NCBI GenBank assembly: GCA_963675235.2
Contig: CAXXFU010000002.1
Coordinates: 434,001-498,000 of the forward strand
Source of the DNA: JAHJQZ01 sp963675235
GTDB lineage: Bacteria; Pseudomonadota; Alphaproteobacteria; Rhizobiales; Devosiaceae
DNA length: 64,000 bases
Direction: 5' to 3'
Below, in pieces: positions 33,176-42,282 of this stretch; the first letter of the stretch is position 1, and each line of letters opens with the position of its first letter. The translations under genes were made by a program, and so were the position numbers. The notes beneath the pieces were generated by a model. It was not told the DNA's origin, ran no database searches, and saw only the letters and a program-made list of their open reading frames with translations.

Positions 33176-34014
33176 GCTTTGAGGTTCGCCCGGCACACCG
33201 GACCGATGTCGCAACCATGCTGGACTGGGCCCGCAACGAGGGCTGGAATCCGGGCATCGAAGACGTCGACGGCTTTTTCTCCGCCGATCCTGGGGGGTTT
33301 TTCCTCGGGTTTGAAGGCGATGACCCGGTCGGCGCTATCTCCATGGTCAAGTACGGCGATTCCTTCGCCTTTCTCGGGCTTTACATCGTTCGGCCGGACC
33401 ATCGCGGCAAGGGCCATGGCAAGGCGATCTGGGACGCGGCGATGGCAACGGTCGCCGGCTACACAATCGGTCTTGACGGTGTCGTTGCCCAGCAGGCGAA
33501 CTACCAGAAGTCCGGCTTCGAATTCGCGCACAACAATCTGCGCCGCGCCGGGGCGTGGACTGGTCCCTCGCGGCCGGCGATGCAACTGGACGCGCCGTCT
33601 TCGGCAAATCTGGAAGAGTTCGTCGCCTATGAGGCCGATCTGTTCCCCGCCCCGCGAAAGTTCTTTCTGGCGGAGTGGCTGTTCGGCGGTTCGACGCGCA
33701 AGACGCTGTGCTGTCGCGACGCTGGCAAGCTGCGTGGCTACGGCACGATCCGTGTCTGCGCCGAGGGCTACAAGATCGGGCCGCTGTTCGCCGATACCAG
33801 CGACATCGCGGAGGCGCTGCTGATCGGGCTGGTGGCCGAAATGGACGCACGCCAAGTCATTCTCGATGTACCTCAGACCAATAAAGCTGCCGTCGCGCTT
33901 GCCGAGAAATACGGTCTGGACACCGTATTCGAGACGGCGCGCATGTATCGGGGCGAGGCCCCAAGGCTCGCTATATCCCGCGTGTTCGGCATCACGACTT
34001 TCGAGCTTGGATGA
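33172..34014 (+). CDS. GNAT-family N-acetyltransferase with C-terminal acetyltransferase-like domain
   Basis: Predicted cytoplasmic acetyltransferase, 280 aa. The N-terminal GNAT domain (~1-135) has the acetyl-CoA pyrophosphate loop VRPDHRGKGHGKAIWD. The C-terminal half (~150-280) resembles the Acetyltransf_18-type domain found in a two-domain GNAT subfamily. ATGA overlap with the racemase stop shows it belongs to the importer operon, so it may acetylate the imported amine or its product. Substrate unknown. Confidence 0.83.
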   Translation: MSFEVRPAHRTDVATMLDWARNEGWNPGIEDVDGFFSADPGGFFLGFEGDDPVGAISMVKYGDSFAFLGLYIVRPDHRGKGHGKAIWDAAMATVAGYTIGLDGVVAQQANYQKSGFEFAHNNLRRAGAWTGPSRPAMQLDAPSSANLEEFVAYEADLFPAPRKFFLAEWLFGGSTRKTLCCRDAGKLRGYGTIRVCAEGYKIGPLFADTSDIAEALLIGLVAEMDARQVILDVPQTNKAAVALAEKYGLDTVFETARMYRGEAPRLAISRVFGITTFELG

Positions 34015-34193
34015 AAGGCCGGATCATGAACGAGGCTGCCGCCATCGACACGACCGGGTTCGACGATGCGGAAGCCGACCGGCTCCAGCCTGAAGCCTCG
34101 ATGGTGCCGGATGGCGAGACCGCGGCCCGGCAGGTCGCCGATCCGGTGTCGATCGCCTTCACCGGCGGCCGCGTTTTCGATCACCCGTCCTGA
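34011..34193 (+). CDS. Small hypothetical protein
   Basis: Possible 60-aa protein whose ATG overlaps the GNAT stop (ATGA), like other genes of this operon; a second in-frame ATG lies at 34026 after GGCCGGATC. The sequence is acidic (TTGFDDAEADRLQPE) with no recognisable domain or membrane segment. It may instead be the N-terminal remnant of a longer lost gene, since another frame continues coding-like to ~34278. Confidence 0.3.
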   Translation: MKGRIMNEAAAIDTTGFDDAEADRLQPEASMVPDGETAARQVADPVSIAFTGGRVFDHPS

Positions 34194-34310
34194 GGGCGCC
34201 GCGGACGGTTTGGCAGCCGGCTTCAACCGCGACCTGACGAAAATGAGCGTCTTGCAACCCGGCTTGTCCGCGCGCTAATTTCCGCTGTCACGCAGTCACG
34301 AATTTGTCAC

Positions 34311-35861
34311 ATGCGCGAAGTCGAGTTGAAGTTCATCGTTGACCGGAAAACAAGCCTCGGACTTTGGGACCGAATGCGGACGCTGAAGCTTGTCGAAGGC
34401 GAGCCCAGCACCAGACTTCTTCGCAGCGTTTACTTCGACACGCCAGATCACGCGCTGAAAGCAGCGGGCATCTCCATCAGGCTCAGACGCGACGAGGACG
34501 GCTGGACCCAGACCGTCAAGGCCGGTCGCACGATCAGCGGCGGACTGTCCAAGGCCGAGGAGGTGGATATCCCGGCGCCGGATGGCAAATTGCACATCGA
34601 TGAAATCCCTGTTGCGAAACTGCGCAAGGCGATCCTGCGCTGCACGCAAGGACAATCCCTGCGACCGATTTGCGAGACGGCGATGAAGCGCTCGAGCGGC
34701 GAACTCGTGCTGGCCAATGGCGCGCGTGCCGAACTGGCACTCGATATCGGCGACATCCGGGCAGGTGACGCCTCGGCCGAACTGCGGGAAATCGAGATCG
34801 AACTGCGCGAGGGCGAACCCGCCAGCCTTTATGACTTGGCGCGGGCTTTGCTGCCCGATGGCAGCCTTCGTTTCTCCAGGCGATCCAAGGCTGAGCGCGG
34901 TTATCTTCTGGCTGAACACGGCGCCATTACATCGCCTGCGAACCCGGCCGGGGCGCGGAAAGTCGCGCTGAGACCGACATGGGACGCTGAATTGGCGGCG
35001 CAGGAGGTTCTGCGTGCCTGTTTCGACCAGATCGCGGCGAACATCATCGCCGTGCTGGAGCTAGATGATCCCGAAGGCGTGCATCAGTTGCGGGTAGGGT
35101 TGCGCGGATTGCGCAGCAGCCTTTCGGTCTTCCGCTCCGTTCTGACGAGCCCGGAGCTGTCGCGTCTTGGCGACGAGGCGCGTTGGCTGGGTCGGGAAAT
35201 CGGCAGACTCAGGGATCTCGACGTCGTCGGCAACGACATCGTTCGCCCCGAAGCTGAAGCCTATCCCGATGAGACGAGCCTTGCCGAACTCAAGGATGTG
35301 CTGACCGAGCTTGCGCTTCATGAGCGTGCGCGCGTTCGCGGTCTGCTAACCGAACAAAGAGTGCAGGCCTTCCTGCTGGACCTGTCCCAATTCGTCGAAA
35401 CCCGGGGATGGCAATCGAGCGATGAACCCGAGCGGACCCCGGGTCCGACGCCCAGTGCCGGCGAGCTGGCCCGCGCGGCGCTTTCAAGACGCTGGAGGAA
35501 TGTGCGCCGACGCGCCAAGCGCATTGATGCGCTGGATGAGGAACAGCGCCACGAGTTGCGCAAGCAGTTGAAGAAAATGCGCTATGCTGCGGAATTCCTG
35601 TCTTCGCTTTTCCCGGGCAAGAAGGTCAAACCCTTTATCAAGCGCCTGAAAAGGCTGCAGAACGTGTTCGGCGACCTGAACGATGTTGCCATCACCAGGG
35701 ATATTTTCAATTCCCTGCAACCGGCGGGCACCCAGGATTTGTCGTCGCAGCGTGCCATGGGATGGGTGATCGGGGCCGGCTCCGAACGCGCCAAGACGAG
35801 TTGGATCAACGCCAGGGCCCTGTGGGTTGATCTGAACAGGATACCGGCGTTCTGGCGCTAG
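34311..35861 (+). CDS. CYTH-CHAD domain protein (inorganic triphosphatase type)
   Basis: Predicted cytoplasmic polyphosphate-related protein, 516 aa. Residues 1-~200 are a CYTH triphosphate tunnel domain starting with the diagnostic ExExK motif (E3-V-E5-L-K7). Residues ~225-500 are a CHAD helical domain, which binds polyphosphate; conserved VHQLRVGLRGLRS and HELRKQLKKMRYAAEF supply His and basic residues. CYTH domains hydrolyse inorganic triphosphate. The gene stands alone between two transport operons and is unlikely to be functionally linked to them. Confidence 0.93.
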   Translation: MREVELKFIVDRKTSLGLWDRMRTLKLVEGEPSTRLLRSVYFDTPDHALKAAGISIRLRRDEDGWTQTVKAGRTISGGLSKAEEVDIPAPDGKLHIDEIPVAKLRKAILRCTQGQSLRPICETAMKRSSGELVLANGARAELALDIGDIRAGDASAELREIEIELREGEPASLYDLARALLPDGSLRFSRRSKAERGYLLAEHGAITSPANPAGARKVALRPTWDAELAAQEVLRACFDQIAANIIAVLELDDPEGVHQLRVGLRGLRSSLSVFRSVLTSPELSRLGDEARWLGREIGRLRDLDVVGNDIVRPEAEAYPDETSLAELKDVLTELALHERARVRGLLTEQRVQAFLLDLSQFVETRGWQSSDEPERTPGPTPSAGELARAALSRRWRNVRRRAKRIDALDEEQRHELRKQLKKMRYAAEFLSSLFPGKKVKPFIKRLKRLQNVFGDLNDVAITRDIFNSLQPAGTQDLSSQRAMGWVIGAGSERAKTSWINARALWVDLNRIPAFWR

Positions 35862-35882
35862 GCAGTCCTGCCTCCGCCAGGT

Positions 35883-37688
35883 TCAGTTCACCGCAACCAG
35901 GTGCTGGTCGCCAACTTCTGCGAAGGCTTGTTGCTGCGGAACGAAACCGATCGGCTGAATCGGGCTCTTGCGCTCCCGGATCGCAGTGATCCGGGAGCCT
36001 TCGTCGCGGCGGCTGGGATCGGGGATCGGCACGGCGGCCAGCAGCATGCGCGTGTAGTCATGGCGCGGATCGGAGAGCACGGCGTCGGTCGGCCCGGTCT
36101 CGACGATACGGCCGCGATCCATGACGGCGATGCGGTGACTGACCTGTTCGATCACGGCAAGATCGTGGGAAATGAACAGATAGGCTATGCCGAACTCGTC
36201 CTGCAGTTCACGCATCAGTTCGATCACCTGTTTCTGGACCGAGACGTCGAGGGCCGAGACCGGCTCATCGGCAATGATGATCCGGGGTTTGGACGAAAGC
36301 GCGCGCGCGATGCACAGCCGTTGCCGTTGCCCGCCAGAAAACTGATGGGGATAGCGGTCGAGACTGTCGACCGGCAGTTCCACGCGCCGGAGCAGGTCGG
36401 CCGCGACGTCGCGCCGGTCGCGCGCGTTCATGTCGGTATGGATGGCAAGCGGTTCGGTGACCAGTTCAGCGACTGAAAGGCGCGGATTGAGGCTGGCATA
36501 GGGGTCCTGGAAGACCATCTGCACGTGGCGGCGGACCGGCCGCATGGCATCTGGGCCGAACTCGGTGATATCGCGCCCCTCGACGTGAATGGTGCCCGAT
36601 GTGGCATCGACGAGTTTGAGGATCGAACGCCCGATGGTGGACTTGCCCGATCCGGATTCACCGACCAGTCCCAGCGTCTCGCCGCGCCGCAGGAAAAGGC
36701 TGATGCCCTCGACGGCGTGGATATTGGCGACATGCCGGCGGAACGGACCTTTGCGCACCGGAAAACGGGTCACAAGGTCCTCGACCCTCAATACATAGCC
36801 CTGTTCGGCCAGAACGGCAGCCCTTCCCGAGATGTCCTCAGGCGGTTTGGGCTCGGCATAGCGCGGCGCGCCGGCGCCGAGACGCGGCACGGCCTGAAGC
36901 AATGCCCGTGTGTAGGGCGCCTGCGGGGCGCGGAAGATGGCATCGGTCGGGCCCGCCTCGACGCGTTCGCCATTGCGCATGACAACGATGCGGTCGGCAA
37001 TCTCGGCGACCACGCCCATGTCATGGGTGATGAAGATCACCGCTGTGCCGGTTTCCTGCTGCAGAATACGGATCAGTTCGAGAATGCCGGCCTGGATGGT
37101 GACGTCGAGCGCCGTTGTCGGCTCGTCGGCGATCAGCAGTTTGGGGGCGCAGGCCAGGGCAATGGCGATCATGACGCGCTGGCGCATGCCGCCGCTCAAC
37201 TCGTGCGGGTATTGCGACATGCGCCGTTCGGGATCGGTCAATTGCACGCGGTCAAGCAGTTCGACTGCCTTGCGCGCGGCATTGGCCCGCGAGATGTCGC
37301 GATGCAGCAGCAGCACTTCGACGATCTGGTCGCCGATGGTCAGGATCGGGTTGAGCGAGGTCATCGGCTCCTGGAAGATCATCGAGATGGCATTGCCACG
37401 AATGGCGCGCATCTCGACTTCATCGAGCCCGGCAAGATCGACCGGACCGCTGCCGTTGGGATGGAAAAGCACCTCGCCGCCGGTGATCGTGCCGCCTTCA
37501 TGCTCTATCAATCGCATGATCGACAGCGCCGTCACCGACTTCCCGGATCCGGACTCCCCGACGATGGCGAGGGTCTCGCCGTGATTGACGGTGAAGGACA
37601 GGTCCCGCACCGCGGCCGTGGTGCCGCGTCGGCTGGCGAATTCGACCGAGAGCGAACGGACATCGAGGAGTGGGGCGGGGGCATCCAT
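35883..37688 (-). CDS. ABC transporter dual ATP-binding protein, DppD-DppF fusion
   Basis: Two ABC domains in one 601-aa protein, as in GsiA-type oligopeptide ATPases. First Walker A GESGSGKS at 44-51 with LSGGMRQRV and LLIADEP; second Walker A GESGSGKS near ~345 with FSGGQRQRL and IIIADEP. The second half ends in a peptide-transporter-type C-terminal segment but lacks the long cysteine cluster. It is the last gene of a minus-strand operon (permease, permease, receptor, phosphoesterase, this), 3 bp after the phosphoesterase gene. Confidence 0.93.
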   Translation of the reverse strand: MDAPAPLLDVRSLSVEFASRRGTTAAVRDLSFTVNHGETLAIVGESGSGKSVTALSIMRLIEHEGGTITGGEVLFHPNGSGPVDLAGLDEVEMRAIRGNAISMIFQEPMTSLNPILTIGDQIVEVLLLHRDISRANAARKAVELLDRVQLTDPERRMSQYPHELSGGMRQRVMIAIALACAPKLLIADEPTTALDVTIQAGILELIRILQQETGTAVIFITHDMGVVAEIADRIVVMRNGERVEAGPTDAIFRAPQAPYTRALLQAVPRLGAGAPRYAEPKPPEDISGRAAVLAEQGYVLRVEDLVTRFPVRKGPFRRHVANIHAVEGISLFLRRGETLGLVGESGSGKSTIGRSILKLVDATSGTIHVEGRDITEFGPDAMRPVRRHVQMVFQDPYASLNPRLSVAELVTEPLAIHTDMNARDRRDVAADLLRRVELPVDSLDRYPHQFSGGQRQRLCIARALSSKPRIIIADEPVSALDVSVQKQVIELMRELQDEFGIAYLFISHDLAVIEQVSHRIAVMDRGRIVETGPTDAVLSDPRHDYTRMLLAAVPIPDPSRRDEGSRITAIRERKSPIQPIGFVPQQQAFAEVGDQHLVAVN

Positions 37689-37691
37689 GGT

Positions 37692-38570
37692 CTATTCCGC
37701 CGCGTCTGCGAGAATCCGCTGGCGGATTTCGGGGTGCTTGCTAAAGGGCGGCAGCGGCGCCACCCAGCGGCGCATGGTCTCTTCTGTCTTGAGACGCGCA
37801 GCGAAGCTGTCCTTGCCGAAAACGCGCCAGTCGATCTCCTCGCCGAGCTCGAGAAGGGCATACGAGCCAGCCGGTTCCGGTGCCGTGGTGAAGCTTTCGG
37901 TGAGTGACTGCAAGGTGAAATGGGGCTGACCGTTGCACATGGTCAGCGTGTTCCAGTGGACATGCCCGGCAAAGAGCGAGACCGGCACGCGGGCAGTGGC
38001 AAGGATGGCGCGCACGCGGTCGTCGGCGCCCGGATAGGTCGAGGAGTCCGGATTGCGCTCGAAATAGTAATTGCCGGCCTGGGAATGACCCGACACCGGC
38101 ACATGGCTGAAAATGGCCAATGGGCGGGTCGCGGTCCGCACGACGCCGGCGAGCCACAGCAGGTCGGATTCGGGAAGAACGAAACCGCCGGGACGGCGGA
38201 TAAGCGTGTCGGCGCGCCACAGCACCAGCGTCCAGTCGCCGATATCGACGGTCTGGTTGGAAAGATCCTGTCCGAGAATGCCGGCATTGTCGGCAACGCT
38301 CAGATGGTCGCGGTCATGATTGCCGCAGATATGGAAGATCGGCGCCTCGACGGCCTTGAAACCGTCCGCCACCTCGCGCTCGAGGCGCGTGTCGGTTTCG
38401 GTGTCGACATCGGAAATGCGGTCGCCCATGTCGATTACCGCGTCGGGCTGCGCGTCATTGGCGAAGCGGGCGAACTCGGCAAGCAGCGGCAGGGCCGCGC
38501 CGGCCTTCTTGGTGAAATTGTCGGTGCCGTGATGGATGTCGGTGACGAGGCAGAAGCGAAGCGCGGTCAT
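37692..38570 (-). CDS. Calcineurin-like metallophosphoesterase
   Basis: Binuclear-metal phosphoesterase of 292 aa. Motifs in order: DIHHG (10-14), GDR (~49), GNHD (~86), HVPVSGHS (~155) and GHVHWN (~205), the standard metal ligands of the calcineurin-like/Icc family. No signal peptide, so cytoplasmic. It is inserted between the receptor gene and the ATPase gene of the importer operon, suggesting that the imported compound carries a phosphodiester or phosphomonoester. Candidate substrates are glycerophosphodiesters or cyclic nucleotides; unproven. Confidence 0.9.
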   Translation of the reverse strand: MTALRFCLVTDIHHGTDNFTKKAGAALPLLAEFARFANDAQPDAVIDMGDRISDVDTETDTRLEREVADGFKAVEAPIFHICGNHDRDHLSVADNAGILGQDLSNQTVDIGDWTLVLWRADTLIRRPGGFVLPESDLLWLAGVVRTATRPLAIFSHVPVSGHSQAGNYYFERNPDSSTYPGADDRVRAILATARVPVSLFAGHVHWNTLTMCNGQPHFTLQSLTESFTTAPEPAGSYALLELGEEIDWRVFGKDSFAARLKTEETMRRWVAPLPPFSKHPEIRQRILADAAE

Positions 38571-38600
38571 GGTGCTGTCCGGGTGTTCGAGGAACGGGAA

Positions 38601-38634
38601 CGGACCGGACGGAGATTGCTCCCCGCCCGGTCCG
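38601..38634 (-). promoter_or_regulatory. Hairpin after the receptor gene
   Basis: CGGACCGG (38601-38608) pairs with CCGGTCCG (38627-38634), and inside it GGAG pairs with CTCC around ATTG. The structure directly follows the binding-protein stop and precedes the phosphoesterase gene. There is no U-run. Likely a partial terminator or mRNA 3'-end stabiliser for the receptor message. Confidence 0.55.
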
Positions 38635-38646
38635 GCTCTGAAAGCG

Positions 38647-40197
38647 CTAGTCGATCGAGATCGAACCGGCGCGGAAGTCGAGCACGTAGGGGATGTGGCC
38701 CGGGAAGGGGGCCCAGTTGACGTTCTGGCGCAGGCCCCAGCTCTCGAACGGCTGGTAGAGGACCAGGAACGGCGGGTCGTTCTTGATGCGCTCCATCAGC
38801 TCGGCATAGGCGGCCTTGCGGTCCTCGACCTTGGCGGAGAAGCGGAAGCGTTCCCACTTCTCGGCGTAGTCGGCGTCGGTCTTGAAGCGGCCTTCGCCTT
38901 CGGACGGGCCGTTGGGTGCCCACATGACGCCGAACGAACCGAAGGGGTCGGGGAAATACATCGGGTTCGACCAGTTGCGGGCGTTCATGGTCGGGTCACC
39001 GCCGGACCATTTGTCATCGACATTGATCGTGGTCTTGACCCCGATCTGACCCCACATCTCGGCAATCGCCTGCATGGCGAGAAGGCCGTTGGTGTAGTAG
39101 GTGGCCGAGGTGTCGATACGGATCTCCGAGCCGTCATAGTCGGACTCGGCGAGAAGGGCCTTGGCCTTTTCCAGATCGTATTCGAAGGTTTGAAGCTCGG
39201 GCATATAGAGTTCGCCCATCGGCTCCATGGTGTGGGTCGAGGGGACGACGGCCTTGTCGAGCCACAGCGCTTCGTTGAGCGTATCGCGGTCAATGGCGAG
39301 GTTGAGCGCCTGGCGGAGCTTGGGATCGTCCATCTTCTCGTGGAGCGTGTTGTAGATCAGCACATGGAAGAGGGGCGTCACCATGCCTTCGGTTTTGAGA
39401 TTGGCGTCGTTTTCAACCGTCGCCAGCTGATCCGGGGGCAGGTTGGTGATGATGTCGACTTCACCGTTCTTGAGGGCGGTGATGCGGGTCGCCATTTCGG
39501 GAATACCGCGCACGGTCACCTTTTCGAAGGGCGCAGCCTCGCCCCAGAAACCATCATAGCGCTCCCAGACGAGGCGATCGCCCGGGATGAACTCGGCGAC
39601 CTTGTAGGGGCCCGAGCCGACCGGCGCGAGCGAGAAGGCTTCGTAGTCGCTGTCTTCGGCGACGTTCGGATCGCCGCTCAGACCCTTCACGTAATCCTCG
39701 GGAACGATCATCAGCTGCTGCATGTTGATCAGCGTGTCCCAGAGCGGTTCGGGCTTGTAGGTCGTGATGCGGATGGTCAGATCGTCGATCTTTTCCGCCT
39801 TTTCGAAATTGGCGAGACGGTCCTTAGCGCGCACCTGGTAGGGCGGGAACGTCGCCTGGAACATGCGGTTGAGCGAGAACACGACATCGTCGGCATTGAG
39901 CACCTCACCGTTCTGGAAGGTGACGCCGTCGCGGAGCTTGAACTCCATCGTCAGCTCGTCGACCGGGTGCCATTCGGTGGCAAGACCGGGCAGGAAGGAT
40001 GCCTTCGAGGTGGTGTGATCCTTTTCGATCAGGGTGTCGAAGGTGTTGTAGTAGAACTGCGAGCCGACATTGGAGTGGTCGCGGCCGGGGTCGAGATAGC
40101 TCGGCATGTTCGAGGCGCCGACATTCAGGTCGGCGGCAAGGCTCAGCGTCGAAAGGGACGACGCCAGCGCTGCGAGGATAAGGGCTTTGCGGTGCAT
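38647..40197 (-). CDS. ABC transporter substrate-binding protein, dipeptide/oligopeptide family (SBP_bac_5)
   Basis: Periplasmic receptor, 516 aa. ATG 40197 follows GGAGG and begins a Sec signal peptide (ALILAALASSLSTLSLAAD). The mature protein has SBP_bac_5 blocks such as LPGLATEWHPVDELTMEFKLRDGVTFQNGEVLNADDVVFSLNRM (only partly conserved blocks quoted) and LRQALNLAIDRDTL. A longer in-frame opening upstream is low-complexity and lacks a start signal. Gene order places it after two permeases, and its ligand may be a phosphorylated or muropeptide-like compound given the neighbouring phosphatases. Confidence 0.92.
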   Translation of the reverse strand: MHRKALILAALASSLSTLSLAADLNVGASNMPSYLDPGRDHSNVGSQFYYNTFDTLIEKDHTTSKASFLPGLATEWHPVDELTMEFKLRDGVTFQNGEVLNADDVVFSLNRMFQATFPPYQVRAKDRLANFEKAEKIDDLTIRITTYKPEPLWDTLINMQQLMIVPEDYVKGLSGDPNVAEDSDYEAFSLAPVGSGPYKVAEFIPGDRLVWERYDGFWGEAAPFEKVTVRGIPEMATRITALKNGEVDIITNLPPDQLATVENDANLKTEGMVTPLFHVLIYNTLHEKMDDPKLRQALNLAIDRDTLNEALWLDKAVVPSTHTMEPMGELYMPELQTFEYDLEKAKALLAESDYDGSEIRIDTSATYYTNGLLAMQAIAEMWGQIGVKTTINVDDKWSGGDPTMNARNWSNPMYFPDPFGSFGVMWAPNGPSEGEGRFKTDADYAEKWERFRFSAKVEDRKAAYAELMERIKNDPPFLVLYQPFESWGLRQNVNWAPFPGHIPYVLDFRAGSISID

Positions 40198-40295
40198 GGT
40201 CAGGTAGCCTCCGTTGGGGTTGGCGCAGAAAGGGTCGCGCCTCAGTCTTGTGAAAGGTCCGGGCAGTTGGCCTGCCGCTTTGGGCGGTATCGGCG

Positions 40296-41207
40296 TCATC
40301 GCTCGCGCAGGCGCACGTCCGTGTGGTCGCGCAGCCAGTCGCCGAGCATCTGGATGACGAAGGTCAGAAGCAGGATGAGAAGGGCCGGCGCCGCCACGAT
40401 CCACGGCGCCGAAGGCATGAAGTCGCGTCCCATGCCGACCATCGATCCGAGCGTCGCCGTCGGCGGCCTGAGGCCGAGACCGAGGAAGGACAGGGTCGAT
40501 TCGAGCAGGACGATGTTCGAGATATTGACGGTGAACGCCACCACGAGTGGCGAAATCAGGTTGGGCAGGATGTGCCGGAAGGCGATGCGGGCGCCGGACG
40601 CGCCCGAAGCCTGCGCCGCCTCGATATAGGGCATCTCGCGCAGGCGCAGAACTTCGCCACGAGTGATGCGAGCATATTGCTCCCAGTAGGCGATGCCGAG
40701 CACCATGACGAGCACGTGCAGTTCGCCGCCGAAGATTGCCACCGCCAGAAGGGCGATAAGGGTGAACGGCACAGCGATCTGGATGTCGACAAGGCCCATG
40801 ATCAGGTCATCGAAAAGCCCGCGGCGCAAACCGGCGATCAGGCCGAGCGTGCCGCCGATGGCAAGCCCGATGATGGCGCCGAGCAGCGCGACGCCCATGG
40901 TCAGGCGCAGCCCGTAAAGGCAGCGTGAGAGAATGTCGCGACCGAGCTCGTCGGTGCCGAGCAGATAGCCCGACTTGGCGCCCTCGAAGCCCATCGGCGG
41001 CTTCAGCCGCGACAGCAGGCTCTGCGCAGCCGGATCGAATGGCGCAATCAGTGGGGCGGCAATGGCGAGGAGGACCAGGACAAGTCCGGCGAGCGCGGTG
41101 ATGCGGATGATCCAGTTCGTCTCGAGCCAGAGCGACGCGGCGCCGTTGCTCAGATTGTTGAGAAAGCTGGCGCGGACGGGCGGGGCAGTCAGCGTGGTAA
41201 CGGCCAT
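40296..41207 (-). CDS. ABC transporter permease, DppC type
   Basis: Inner-membrane permease, 303 aa. DppC-type N-terminal cytoplasmic stretch, then GTDELGRDILSRCLYGLRLT and EAA loop PYIEAAQASGASGARIAFRHILPN. ATG 41207 is preceded by GAGGAG, favoured over the in-frame GTG five codons upstream. It starts 11 bp after the DppB-type gene stop. Confidence 0.92.
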   Translation of the reverse strand: MAVTTLTAPPVRASFLNNLSNGAASLWLETNWIIRITALAGLVLVLLAIAAPLIAPFDPAAQSLLSRLKPPMGFEGAKSGYLLGTDELGRDILSRCLYGLRLTMGVALLGAIIGLAIGGTLGLIAGLRRGLFDDLIMGLVDIQIAVPFTLIALLAVAIFGGELHVLVMVLGIAYWEQYARITRGEVLRLREMPYIEAAQASGASGARIAFRHILPNLISPLVVAFTVNISNIVLLESTLSFLGLGLRPPTATLGSMVGMGRDFMPSAPWIVAAPALLILLLTFVIQMLGDWLRDHTDVRLRER

Positions 41208-41218
41208 GTTGGTTCTCC

Positions 41219-42145
41219 TCACGCTTTCGACAGACGGACGCGCGGGTCGGCGAGGCCATAGGCGATGTCGACCAGTGTGTTGATGAGGATGACGACGACG
41301 GCGACCGACAGGACGCCGAACTGCAGAACCGGGTAGTCGCGCCTGAGCGCTGCGGTGACCAGCATCTCACCGACGCCGCGCCAGGCGAACACCGTCTCGA
41401 CAACGACATTGCCGGCGGCGGCCAGGCCCGCGATCTGTAGTCCGAGGACCGACAGGATGGTGATGAGGGCATTGCGCAAGGCGTGCTTGAAGATCACCCG
41501 GTCCTCGGGAAGACCCTTGGCGCGCGCTGTCCTCAGATAGTCCTGACTCAAGACGTCCAGCATGGCGTTGCGCGTGTAGCGGGTCAGGGTAGCGATCATC
41601 GCCGCCGACAGCGCCGCCAGCGGCATGACGAAATGCATCCACGAGCCATTGCCGGAACTGGGCAGCCAGCCGAGCCAGAACGAGAAGGTCAGGATCAGGA
41701 GAATGGCGAGGACGAAATTCGGCACGGCGTAGCCGAGAAAGGCTGCGCCCATAATGGTGGAACCGACCCATGACTTGCGCTTGATCGCCGCCAGCGTGCC
41801 AGCGGGCACGGCGACGATCAGCGTGATGATGATGGCGCCGACGAGCAATTGCAGCGACGGCCCGATGCGCTCCATCATGATGGTGGCGACCGGGCGGCGC
41901 TCCATGAAGCTCAGGCCGAAATTGCCGTCGAAGAAGGAAGCCAGGAAGCGCCAGTACTGCTCCCAGATCGAGGCATCCAAGCCATAATAGGCGATCATCG
42001 TCTGGCGCTGGTCGGCGCTCAGTCCCTCGCCGGCGAGAAAATCGATGGCATTGCCGGAAAGGCGCGTGGCGAAGAACACGCCGGTGACGATTACGAAGAC
42101 CGTGATGAACATGCGCAGCAAGCGGCTGATGGCGAATTCGATCAC
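41219..42145 (-). CDS. ABC transporter permease, DppB type
   Basis: Inner-membrane permease, 308 aa, first gene of the minus-strand importer operon. GTG 42145 follows AAGGGGGA and gives the expected DppB N-terminus (IEFAISRLLRMFITVFVIVTGVFF). The EAA loop is DYLRTARAKGLPEDRVIFKHALRN. A much longer in-frame opening upstream has shadow-like Arg-rich composition and crosses the divergent promoter, so it is rejected. Confidence 0.9.
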   Translation of the reverse strand: MIEFAISRLLRMFITVFVIVTGVFFATRLSGNAIDFLAGEGLSADQRQTMIAYYGLDASIWEQYWRFLASFFDGNFGLSFMERRPVATIMMERIGPSLQLLVGAIIITLIVAVPAGTLAAIKRKSWVGSTIMGAAFLGYAVPNFVLAILLILTFSFWLGWLPSSGNGSWMHFVMPLAALSAAMIATLTRYTRNAMLDVLSQDYLRTARAKGLPEDRVIFKHALRNALITILSVLGLQIAGLAAAGNVVVETVFAWRGVGEMLVTAALRRDYPVLQFGVLSVAVVVILINTLVDIAYGLADPRVRLSKA

Positions 42146-42211
42146 GACGGGTCCCCCTTGGGCTTCGGCCAAGGTGATTACGCGTGCACTGTGACAGGGA
42201 AATGAATGTTG

Positions 42212-42239
42212 CTCAGTGTTCTTGTATCTTGACACTGAG
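42212..42239. promoter_or_regulatory. Inverted repeat in the divergent promoter (candidate RpiR operator)
   Basis: CTCAGTGT (42212-42219) and ACACTGAG (42232-42239) are perfect 8-bp arms with a 12-nt spacer. It lies between the importer operon and the HAD-rpiR operon, where a regulator acting on both would bind. Confidence 0.6.
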
Positions 42240-42282
42240 ATAATCTCATTCCAGTTTGCCGCAGCAAATATGGGGTCCGGAT

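Noticed and set aside
36525..37907. 460-codon plus-strand frame opposite the dual ATPase
   Set aside because: Overlaps intact Walker A/B motifs of the minus-strand gene; no independent support.
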